A DNA stretch of 28,603 nt from Pseudomonadota bacterium. GTDB lineage: Bacteria; Desulfobacterota; Desulfovibrionia; Desulfovibrionales; Desulfovibrionaceae. Made by a program: the position numbers and the translations under genes. The stretch is from contig JAEYTO010000029.1 of assembly GCA_023433925.1 (NCBI GenBank), positions 1 to 28,603 on the forward strand. The letters are read 5' to 3'. How positions within the stretch are numbered: position 1 is the stretch's first letter; each line of letters starts with the position of its first letter. This document shows, one piece after another, positions 22,461 through 28,603 of this stretch. The notes below the pieces were generated by a model. The model was not told where the DNA came from, ran no database searches, and saw nothing but the letters and a program-made list of their open reading frames with translations.

Positions 22461-23324
22461 CTAGCTCCTGGACTCGATATCCAGGCCCTCCAGCAGGTCG
22501 CGGAAGGCGGCCGCCTCGGCGGCGTTCATGGCGAAGGAATGCTCGTCGGCCGGGAATGCGCCCTCGCGCACCTCGCGCGCGTACTCCTTGGCGGCGTCTT
22601 GCATGAGTTTGCCCAATTCGGCGTAACGCTTGACGAACTTGGGCGTGAAGCGCTCGAACAGCCCCACCACGTCATGGACAACGAGCACCTGACCGTCGCA
22701 ATGCGGGCCGGCTCCGATGCCGATGGTCGGCACGCGCAGCCGGGCCGTGATCTCGCGGGCCACCACGGCGGGCACGGCCTCCAGGACCACGGCGAAGCAG
22801 CCGGCGGCCTCCAGAGTTTGCGCCTCGCGCACCAGGAGCGCCGCGGCCTCGGCGGTCTTGCCTTGGACCTTGAAGCCGCCGAGGCCGGCCACGAGCTGCG
22901 GAGTGAGACCCACATGGCCCATGACCGGAATGCCCGCGCGCACCATGGCCTCGACCTCGCGCAGGTAGCCTGCGCCCTCGAGCTTGACCGCGCGCGCCCC
23001 GCCTTCCTGGACCAGCCTGCCGGCGGCCAGCACCGCGCGCTCCACGCCGGCCTGGTAGGACAGGAAGGGCAGGTCGCCCACAACCAGGGCCCGCTGGGCA
23101 GCACGGCTCACGGCCTTGGTGTGGTGGACCATCTCGTCTAGGGTCACGGACAGGGTGTCGGCATGGCCGAGCACGGCCATGGCCAGGGAGTCGCCCACCA
23201 GGAGCATGTCCACTCCGGCCTGGTCTAGGGCCAGGGCCGTGGGGTAGTCGTAGGCCGTGAGCATCGTCAGACGTTGCCCGCCCTTGCGGTCGGCGATGCC
23301 CGGAGCGGTGAGCTTCTTGTCCAT
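22461..23324 (-). CDS. panB: 3-methyl-2-oxobutanoate hydroxymethyltransferase
   Basis: 287 residues, TIM-barrel. Transfers a hydroxymethyl group from methylene-tetrahydrofolate to ketoisovalerate to make ketopantoate, the first committed step of pantothenate/CoA synthesis. Diagnostic blocks are LTAYDYPTALALDQAGVDMLLVGDS, GDLPFLSYQ, AVKLEG, MGHVGLTPQ and GIGAGPHCDGQVLVVHD. The start ATG follows AAGGAG; the ORF extends upstream through repeat R3 sequence, which is spurious. The C-terminus is about 20 residues longer than in E. coli (264 aa). No panC or panD is in the window. Confidence 0.96.
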   Translation of the reverse strand: MDKKLTAPGIADRKGGQRLTMLTAYDYPTALALDQAGVDMLLVGDSLAMAVLGHADTLSVTLDEMVHHTKAVSRAAQRALVVGDLPFLSYQAGVERAVLAAGRLVQEGGARAVKLEGAGYLREVEAMVRAGIPVMGHVGLTPQLVAGLGGFKVQGKTAEAAALLVREAQTLEAAGCFAVVLEAVPAVVAREITARLRVPTIGIGAGPHCDGQVLVVHDVVGLFERFTPKFVKRYAELGKLMQDAAKEYAREVREGAFPADEHSFAMNAAEAAAFRDLLEGLDIESRS

Positions 23325-23410
23325 GGCGGCTCCTTGGTGTGTGTGATGCGGCAAGCTCTGGAGGATACGGGAAAAAAGCCGCCCTGAAAAGAGACGGCCC
23401 GCGAGGCGGG

Positions 23411-23435
23411 AAAGAAAAACGGCCCCGCGGGGCCG
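23411..23435 (-). terminator. Intrinsic terminator of the repressor gene
   Basis: On the minus strand the self-complementary CGGCCCCGCGGGGCCG (23435-23420) is followed by TTTTTCTTT. It is about 160 nt downstream of the repressor stop, so the transcript would carry all of repeat R3 in its 3' untranslated part. Confidence 0.8.
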
Positions 23436-23473
23436 CTGGAACCGGACAGGGTTCTGGAGGTCCGGCGTGGCGG

Positions 23474-23599
23474 CTAGGGCATTTGCTTTTGAAAATGCTC
23501 TGCAAGCCATGCGCCGGCATGGCTTGCCGCCGAGTAGGCGGCGCAATCCGCTTACGCCGTCAACGCCGAAGCGAGCATCTCAAAGTCAAACTGCTCTAC
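23474..23599 (+). repeat. Family R repeat, copy R3 (complete)
   Basis: 126 bp. The left arm 23474-23500 (starting CTAGGGCATTTGC) and the reverse complement of the right arm 23573-23599 (starting GTAGAGCAGTTTGAC) pair imperfectly over 27 bp. The central 11-bp stem is GCAAGCCATGC/GCATGGCTTGC (23502-23527). The right end contains the stop codon of the repressor gene (TAG on the minus strand at 23598-23596). Confidence 0.88.
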
Positions 23600-24276
23600 A
23601 GATCCTGGAGCACCCAGATGATCCTGCCCACGAGATGCTTGTCCTTGATCTCCGGGGTCAGGAACTGCTCGGGATGGCTGGCGTTCTCGCTGCGCAGGAT
23701 GAAGCGGTTGTTCTCGGCGTCGAAGAAGACACGCTTGAGCACCAAGCCTTCGTGCGGCACGTGCACGCCGTACAGCTCGCCCGAGAGGATGCGCCGCTGC
23801 TCCATGTCGAGCCCCACGAACGCGCCCCGGCGGATGATCGGCTCCATGCCCGAGCCCTCGACCTTGAGCGCGAGGAGCGTCGGCCTGTAGAACGTCTCGG
23901 GTATGGCCAACTGGGCGATGAAGTCGGGCTGCCAGGCGCCGTCCTGGGTATTGGCGCCCATCATGCTGGAGACGTTGACGACCCTGCTGCGGGCCGGGGA
24001 CTTGCCGTAGCCCGAGGGCGGCTCGGCCACGTGCGGCACGTGCGACTCGGCCATGCCGGGCTTGAGGTACATGGGCTCGATGCCGTCGGACAGCCATTCG
24101 GGATTGAGCCCGAGAGATCGATACAGCTTCATGTACCAATCGGCGGGCACGGAATTGCGTCGCTTGGCGTCGGAAATGCTCGACTGTCGGATGCCGAGCA
24201 GGTTGGCGAGCTCCACCTGGGTGCGGGCGCCGGTCGCCCGCTTGATCCTGTCAAGGACCTCGTCGAAATTGGTCAT
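23596..24276 (-). CDS. CI/LexA-like transcriptional regulator with S24-type C-terminal domain
   Basis: 226 residues. An N-terminal helix-turn-helix of the bacteriophage CI type (about 3-65; TQVELANLLGIRQSSISDAKRR) and a linker precede an S24/LexA-fold C-terminal domain (about 110-226). In place of the usual G(D/N)SM self-cleavage motif the sequence reads GSGMEP (141-146), putting Gly143 at the nucleophile position. Lys181 (VLKRVFF) matches the general-base lysine. It may therefore be a non-cleavable repressor. The start is the ATG with AAGGAG 8 nt upstream; a GTG three codons earlier is too near that site. No phage genes surround it. A hexamer-rich tract lies just upstream. Confidence 0.87.
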   Translation of the reverse strand: MTNFDEVLDRIKRATGARTQVELANLLGIRQSSISDAKRRNSVPADWYMKLYRSLGLNPEWLSDGIEPMYLKPGMAESHVPHVAEPPSGYGKSPARSRVVNVSSMMGANTQDGAWQPDFIAQLAIPETFYRPTLLALKVEGSGMEPIIRRGAFVGLDMEQRRILSGELYGVHVPHEGLVLKRVFFDAENNRFILRSENASHPEQFLTPEIKDKHLVGRIIWVLQDL

Positions 24277-24289
24277 TTTTCCCACTCCT

Positions 24290-24326
24290 TACCCTATCCC
24301 TATCCTTATCTTATCCCTATCCTATT
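24290..24326. repeat. Degenerate hexamer tandem repeat upstream of the repressor
   Basis: On the minus strand six imperfect units of GGATAG/GATAAG/GATAGG run directly into the ribosome binding site AAGGAG. A tract like this could vary in length, could hold overlapping operator half-sites, or be simple low-complexity leader DNA. Confidence 0.65.
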
Positions 24327-24753
24327 TCATCGGGCATAAAACATATCATCCTACACACCGTGAGGAGTTTCTTGAACTCGCTTGCAAACCAGCCAACAGC
24401 CAAATGTTCCACGGCGGCGGGGAGCACGGCCAATTCCGGCGCAGCGCACGAGCTGTCGAGGAGACCATCCTGATTTATCGGACGCAACCAAGGAATGCCG
24501 GCCCTGGGCGGTTTGGCTACAAGGGAACACGCCACGCCCAGCCCCTCGGACAGGCATGCGCCCTCGCTATTGACAGGCTGCGACAATTACGCGCGAACAC
24601 TGACAATCATCCCAATTACCTGGGTTGCTATACGCTGCTACCAGGAACACCCCAAAAAGGGAATACCTTTCCCAAAATCGGGACTCTTCCATCCGCATCC
24701 AGGCGCTCGGCATGCCTGGCCGCCGGCTTGACGCCGGCGCACCCGTCATGGAA
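24327..24753. other. Long intergenic region between hflC and the repressor gene
   Basis: About 430 nt with noticeably lower G/C and no convincing gene. A small hairpin (24721-24739, 7-bp CGCCGGC/GCCGGCG) lies 15 nt past the hflC stop but has no T-run. Short ORFs exist on both strands without ribosome sites or familiar motifs. The promoter of the repressor gene must lie in it, but I cannot place it with confidence. Confidence 0.5.
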
Positions 24754-25605
24754 TCAGCGCATGTACTTGAAGAAGGGGGAATCAGGGGTCAGCACGAGCC
24801 TGGTGTTCTCCTGAAGGCTCTTCTCGTAGGCCTCCAGGCTGCGCTGGAAGGCGTAGAACTCCGGGTCCCGGCCCAAGGCGTCGGCCCATAGGCGGATGGC
24901 CTGGGCCTCGCCCTCGCCGCGCAGCACGGAGGACTGCCGCTTGGCCTCGGCCAGGAGGATGGTGCGCTCGCGATCCGCCAGGGCCGTGATCTTGGAGGAC
25001 TCCTCCTGGCCTTCGGAGCGGTACTGCTTGGCCTGGCGCTCGCGCTCGGCGCGCATGCGGCCATAGATGGCCCGGGCGTTCTCGGTCGGCAGGTCCGTGC
25101 GCCGGATACGCACGTCGATCACCTCGATGCCGAATTCCCGCACGACTTCGTTGGATTTGCTGGTGACCTCCTGCGTGATCTGGCCGCGCTTGCCCGAGAC
25201 GATCTCGATGAGCGTGTAGTTGCCAAGGGCCACGCGCAACTCGGAGTAGATGATGTCGTCGAGGCGCGCCTGGGCTCGCGGGATGTCGCGCACGGTGCGG
25301 TAGAACTGGAGGGGATCGGTGATGCGCCAGCGGGTGTAGTTGTCCACGACCATGTTCTTCTTGTCCTTGGTCAGGATCTCGGCCGGCGAGGCATCGTAGT
25401 TGAGGATGCGCGAGTCGAAGAAGACCACGTTCTGGACAAAAGGCAGCTTGAAGTGCAGGCCGGGAGCCAGAGGCTCCTTGCCGATGGGCTTGCCGAGCTC
25501 GAGCACGATGGCCCGCTCGGTCTGGTCCACGCTGAACACGGATTGGACCAGCACGGCAAGCGCGAGGAAGCCGAGGACGGCCAGTACGACGAGTCTGGTT
25601 TGCAT
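24754..25605 (-). CDS. hflC: HflC, SPFH-domain regulator of FtsH
   Basis: 283 residues. An N-terminal membrane anchor (about 5-25) is followed by the SPFH/band-7 domain (VDQTERAIVLELGKP, GLHFKLPFVQNVVFFDSRIL) and a long charged helix (about 190-250; RMRAERERQAKQYRSEGQEE), ending in SPFFKYMR. HflC pairs with HflK to form a cage around the FtsH protease in the membrane and limits its access to substrates. The start ATG has GGAGGG inside the end of hflK, separated from the hflK stop by 1 nt (TAGcATG), so translation is coupled. The upstream-extended frame is not real. ftsH is not in this window. Confidence 0.95.
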   Translation of the reverse strand: MQTRLVVLAVLGFLALAVLVQSVFSVDQTERAIVLELGKPIGKEPLAPGLHFKLPFVQNVVFFDSRILNYDASPAEILTKDKKNMVVDNYTRWRITDPLQFYRTVRDIPRAQARLDDIIYSELRVALGNYTLIEIVSGKRGQITQEVTSKSNEVVREFGIEVIDVRIRRTDLPTENARAIYGRMRAERERQAKQYRSEGQEESSKITALADRERTILLAEAKRQSSVLRGEGEAQAIRLWADALGRDPEFYAFQRSLEAYEKSLQENTRLVLTPDSPFFKYMR

Positions 25606-25606
25606 G

Positions 25607-26695
25607 CTATTGCCCTCCCTGGCTGCCGGCCGCCGGAGCGCCCTGTTTTGGCCGCGGCGCGGCCTTGTCCAGGGGCAGGTAGGGCACGACATTGCCCGCG
25701 GTCTGGTCGGAGATGATGACCTTCTCCAGGGCGGAGTTGGCGAAGATGCGCTCCATGGTCTCCAGGTACATGCGCTGGCGGGTCACGTCCTTGGCCTTGC
25801 GGTACTCCTGGAGCACGGCCAGGAACTTCTCGGCGCCGCCGCGGGCGTCCAGCACCTGGCTCTCCTTGTAGGCCTGGGCCTGGTTGACCACGACGGCCGC
25901 CTGGCCGCGGGCCCTTGGCAGGATGTCGTTGCGGTAGGCCTCGGCCTCGTTGATGAGCCGGCTCTTGTCCTCGCGCGCGCTGGCCACGTCCTTGAAGGCC
26001 TCCACGACCTCCTTGGGCGGGTGCACGTCCTGGAGCTGCACGGCCACGACGCGGACGCCGGCCTGGTAGCGGTCCAGAACCTCCTGCATGACGTCGCGCG
26101 TCTGGGTCTGGATGACGAACTTGCCCGTGGTCAGGGCCGAGTCGATCTCGCTGTTGCCGACGACCTCGCGCATCGCCGCCTGGGCCACGGACTTGACCGT
26201 GCCGTCCTGCTCGGCCACGTTGAACAGGTACTGCACGGGATCCTTGATCTGGTATTGGACGATGAACTGCACGTCGACGATGTTCTCATCGCCCGTGAGC
26301 ATGAGCGACTCCTCGGGCACCAGGCGGTACTGATCCGTCTGGATGGACCCGCGCGTGATGGAACGGAAGCCGACCTCCACGCGCTTGATCTCCGTGACCT
26401 TGGGCTTGTGGACACTTTCGATGGGGAACGGCAAATGGATGTGCGGGCCGGGGTTGGTGATGCGCGTGAACTTGCCGAAGCGCTTCTCCACGCCCCGCTC
26501 GTCCGGCTGCACGATGTAGAAGCCGCTCAGCCCCCACAGGATGAGCAAGCCCAAGAAGATGAGCTTGCCTCCGCCCGGCAGGCGCAGGTTCTTGAAACGT
26601 TTCAGGCGCTCGTTCATGTCGCCGAACTCGGGAGGCTGATAGCCTCCCCCCTGCTTGCGTCGCTGGCTTTGCAGCTTTTCCCAATCCCAGTTCAT
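25607..26695 (-). CDS. hflK: HflK, SPFH-domain regulator of FtsH
   Basis: 362 residues. A Gly-rich cytosolic leader with MNWDWEKLQSQRRKQGGG, a membrane segment (44-62), and the band-7 domain (VQPDERGVEKRFGK, PGPHIHLPFPIE) come first. The coiled region contains REDKSRLINEAEAYRNDILPRARGQA. A Pro/Ala/Gln tail ends the protein, as in other HflK proteins. No Shine-Dalgarno-like sequence precedes the ATG (upstream GCATGCCTCATT), unlike nearly all other genes here. A candidate promoter lies so close (26706-26734) that the mRNA could be almost leaderless. The two-gene operon hflK-hflC diverges from pgm. Confidence 0.95.
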   Translation of the reverse strand: MNWDWEKLQSQRRKQGGGYQPPEFGDMNERLKRFKNLRLPGGGKLIFLGLLILWGLSGFYIVQPDERGVEKRFGKFTRITNPGPHIHLPFPIESVHKPKVTEIKRVEVGFRSITRGSIQTDQYRLVPEESLMLTGDENIVDVQFIVQYQIKDPVQYLFNVAEQDGTVKSVAQAAMREVVGNSEIDSALTTGKFVIQTQTRDVMQEVLDRYQAGVRVVAVQLQDVHPPKEVVEAFKDVASAREDKSRLINEAEAYRNDILPRARGQAAVVVNQAQAYKESQVLDARGGAEKFLAVLQEYRKAKDVTRQRMYLETMERIFANSALEKVIISDQTAGNVVPYLPLDKAAPRPKQGAPAAGSQGGQ

Positions 26696-26705
26696 AATGA
26701 GGCAT

Positions 26706-26734
26706 GCAATAGTTGAGTTGCCGGGGCAGGTCAA
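26706..26734 (-). promoter_or_regulatory. Candidate hflKC promoter very near the start codon
   Basis: Minus-strand TTGACC (26734-26729, five of six) and TATTGC (26711-26706, three of six) with a 17-nt spacer. The predicted transcription start would fall within about 5 nt of the hflK ATG. The -10 box is poor, so this is tentative. Confidence 0.35.
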
Positions 26735-26787
26735 GCAATGCTTGGCTGGCGGCCCCTGCGGCTGCTGAATCGGGTTTCCGAAATACG

Positions 26788-26816
26788 TTGGAAAGCGCCC
26801 CATGCCGTTATATGTT
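26788..26816 (+). promoter_or_regulatory. Candidate pgm promoter
   Basis: TTGGAA (26788-26793) and TATGTT (26811-26816; overlapping TATATG) are spaced by 17 nt, about 70 nt before the pgm start. Each matches four of six consensus positions. Confidence 0.35.
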
Positions 26817-26884
26817 CTGGCCAATTCCGCGCCCGCGCTGAACCGAGCACCGGGCGCGCACGTCAATAAAGGAGCCGCAAGACC

Positions 26885-28537
26885 ATGCCAGTCCATCCCC
26901 GCGCCGGGAAGCCGCCCACCCAGGACATGCTCGTGAACGTCCCGCGCCTCGTGGCCGCCTACTACACCCTGCGCCCCGACCCCGCCGACCCGGAACAGCG
27001 CGTGGCCTTCGGCACGTCCGGCCATCGGGGCAGCTCGCTCAAGAGCAGCTTCAACGAGGCGCACATTCTGGCCATGGCCAAGGCCATCCACGAGCACCGG
27101 ACAGCCCAGGGCGTGGACGGCCCGCTCTTCGTGGGCATCGACACGCACGCCCTGTCCGAGCCGGCCTTCATCACGGCCATGGAGGTCTTCGCTGCCTGCG
27201 GCGTACAGGCCCGCTTCCAGCAAGGCCGGGGCTACACACCCACGCCGGTCATCTCGCACGCCATCCTGACCCACAACCGGGGACGGGCGAAAGGTCTGGC
27301 CGACGGCGTGGTCATCACGCCCTCGCACAACCCGCCCGAGGACGGCGGCTTCAAGTACAATCCGCCTCATGGCGGCCCGGCCGAGACCTCGGTCACCAAA
27401 TGGATCGAAAGACGGGCCAACGAGCTCATGGCCAAGGAGCTCGCCTCGGTGACGCGCATGGACCTGACCAAGGCCGTGGCTCAGGGCAAGGTGCGCGAAC
27501 ACGACTACGTGCGGCCCTTCGTGGAGGACTTGGCCAGCGTCGTGGACATGCGGGCCATCGCCGGGGCGGGACTCAAGCTTGGCGTGGACCCCATGGGCGG
27601 CTCGGCGCTGGCCTTCTGGGAGCCCATGGCCGAGCGCCACGGCCTGGACATCACCGTGGTCAACAAGGCCGTGGACCCGACCTTCGCCTTCATGCGCGTG
27701 GACAAGGACGGCGTCATCAGGATGGACTGCTCCTCGCCCTACGCCATGGCCGGCATGATCGACCTCAAGGACACGTTCGACATCGCCTTCGGCAACGACG
27801 CGGACGCCGACCGCCACGGCATCGTGACCCGCTCCTCGGGCCTGCTCAACCCGAACCACTACCTGTCCGTGGCCATCGACTACCTGTTCACGCACCGGCC
27901 GGGTTGGAAGCCGTCCTGCGCCGTGGGCAAGACCCTCGTGTCGAGCAGCATGATCGACCGCGTGGCCAAGGCCCTCGGCCGCCGGCTGGCCGAGGTGCCC
28001 GTGGGCTTCAAATGGTTCGTGCAAGGGCTGCTCGACGGCGAGTACGGCTTCGGCGGCGAGGAGTCCGCCGGGGCGTCCTTCCTGCGCATGGACGGCGGCG
28101 TCTGGACCACGGACAAGGACGGCATCGTCATGAACCTCCTGGCGGCCGAGATCACGGCCGTCACGGGCCGCGATCCGGGCGAGCTGTACAAGGGGCTCAC
28201 GGAACGCTTCGGAGCGCCGATCTACGAGCGCTTGCAGGCCCCGGCCGACGCGGCCCAGAAGAAGGTCCTGACGAGCCTGTCGCCCGAGCACGTGACGGCC
28301 GAGAGCCTGGCCGGCGAGCCGATCCTGGCCAAGCTCACGCGCTCGCCCGAGGGCGGCTCGCCCATCGGCGGGCTCAAGGTCGTCACCGAGAACGGCTGGT
28401 TCGCGGCCCGGCCTTCGGGCACCGAGGACATTTACAAGATCTACACCGAGAGCTTCAAAGGCCCCGAGCACCTGAAGCGCATCCAGGAGGAGGCCCAGGC
28501 CATCGTGTCCCAGGCCTTGGCCAGGGCGGGTGTCTAG
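26885..28537 (+). CDS. pgm: Alpha-D-glucose phosphoglucomutase
   Basis: 550 residues, matching the E. coli Pgm type (546). Interconverts glucose-1-phosphate and glucose-6-phosphate, linking glycogen and nucleotide-sugar pools to glycolysis. GTSGHRGSS (43-51) is followed by the phosphoserine loop TPSHNPPEDGGFKYNPPHGGPA with Ser147, the Mg loop D305-A-D307-A-D309, GEESAGASFLR, and the phosphate-binding RPSGTEDIYKIY near the end. The start ATG follows AAAGGAG at about 10 nt. The terminal TAG lies inside CTAGGGC, the terminus of repeat R4. Together with treYZ it suggests active alpha-glucan metabolism. Confidence 0.97.
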   Translation: MPVHPRAGKPPTQDMLVNVPRLVAAYYTLRPDPADPEQRVAFGTSGHRGSSLKSSFNEAHILAMAKAIHEHRTAQGVDGPLFVGIDTHALSEPAFITAMEVFAACGVQARFQQGRGYTPTPVISHAILTHNRGRAKGLADGVVITPSHNPPEDGGFKYNPPHGGPAETSVTKWIERRANELMAKELASVTRMDLTKAVAQGKVREHDYVRPFVEDLASVVDMRAIAGAGLKLGVDPMGGSALAFWEPMAERHGLDITVVNKAVDPTFAFMRVDKDGVIRMDCSSPYAMAGMIDLKDTFDIAFGNDADADRHGIVTRSSGLLNPNHYLSVAIDYLFTHRPGWKPSCAVGKTLVSSSMIDRVAKALGRRLAEVPVGFKWFVQGLLDGEYGFGGEESAGASFLRMDGGVWTTDKDGIVMNLLAAEITAVTGRDPGELYKGLTERFGAPIYERLQAPADAAQKKVLTSLSPEHVTAESLAGEPILAKLTRSPEGGSPIGGLKVVTENGWFAARPSGTEDIYKIYTESFKGPEHLKRIQEEAQAIVSQALARAGV

Positions 28538-28603
28538 GGCCGTTTGACTTGAGACGCTGGCTCCGGCGCAGACGGCGCAAGTGAATTGCGCCGTCTGCGC
28601 GGG
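28534..28603 (-). repeat. Family R repeat, copy R4 (cut by the window edge)
   Basis: Begins CTAGGGCCGTTTGACTTGAG as in R2 and continues GACGC, GGCTCCGGCG and a perfect 15-bp stem (28566-28580 with 28586-28600, loop GTGAA) that corresponds to the shorter GGCGCAA/TTGCGCC stem of R2. The remainder lies beyond the window. Its first TAG is the pgm stop codon. Confidence 0.85.

Noticed and set aside
23340..23400. Second terminator-like pairing (CCGCC..GGCGG then T6) on the minus strand before panB
   Set aside because: The loop would be about 20 nt and the stem only 5 bp. The stronger hairpin at 23420-23435 explains termination better.
24317..24586. 89-codon minus-strand ORF upstream of the regulator gene, and overlapping plus-strand ORFs
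   Set aside because: There is no ribosome site, no biased codon use and no motif, so the region is treated as non-coding.
26696..28471. Apparent N-terminal extension of hflK through the pgm locus
   Set aside because: The extension is antisense to pgm and lacks domains. HflK homologues begin at the MNWDWEKL-like leader.

Overview
The window looks like chromosomal DNA of a high-GC deltaproteobacterium, most likely Desulfovibrionales. This rests on strongly G/C third positions, the site-2 protease to trpS arrangement, a small conserved protein of a type I associate with Desulfovibrio (22138-22386), a TtuA-type tRNA thiolase with a separate ubiquitin-like partner, and an archaeal-type phosphoglycerate mutase. 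This placement is inference from gene content. No tRNA, rRNA, CRISPR array, transposase or phage structural gene was seen.

Layout. 1-1660: a repeat-rich leader, then overlapping ruvX and mltG (+). 1736-3682: three exported EF-hand proteins in tandem (-). 3823-6682: a GT2 glycosyltransferase and a ttuA-like gene (-), a small membrane ORF (+), and a MoaD/ThiS-like small protein (-). 6900-9591: a single-domain response regulator, an M50 site-2 protease, trpS and a small membrane protein (all +). 9804-14567: treZ-treY (+), converting alpha-glucan ends to trehalose. 14854-18272: a DUF1328 peptide, apgM, a hotdog thioesterase and a metal-dependent hydrolase (all +). 18495-23324: a serine hydrolase (-), a nucleotide-transporter-like membrane protein (+) overlapping tail-to-tail with a gate-domain protein (-), a small conserved protein (-) and panB (-). 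23596-26695: a CI/LexA-like regulator (-) and hflK-hflC (-). 26885-28537: pgm (+), divergent from hflK.

Functional links: treYZ consumes alpha-glucan, while pgm and apgM handle central sugar phosphates. TtuA plus the ubiquitin-like protein suggest thiolation of a tRNA nucleoside. HflK/HflC and the site-2 protease belong to membrane proteolysis control.

The most unusual content is not a gene. Two families of short palindromic, MITE-like repeats are scattered through the window. Family R has four copies of about 126 bp, with imperfect 27-bp terminal inverted repeats. Family A has four copies of up to about 98 bp, with two hairpins and 16-bp inverted ends. Both share a terminus of the form TAG(A/G)GC..TTTG, and for several genes that terminal TAG is the stop codon. 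One family A core lies in frame inside treZ and adds roughly 25 residues, which recalls the protein-coding palindromic elements of Rickettsia. A third, terminator-like GC hairpin repeat occurs twice.
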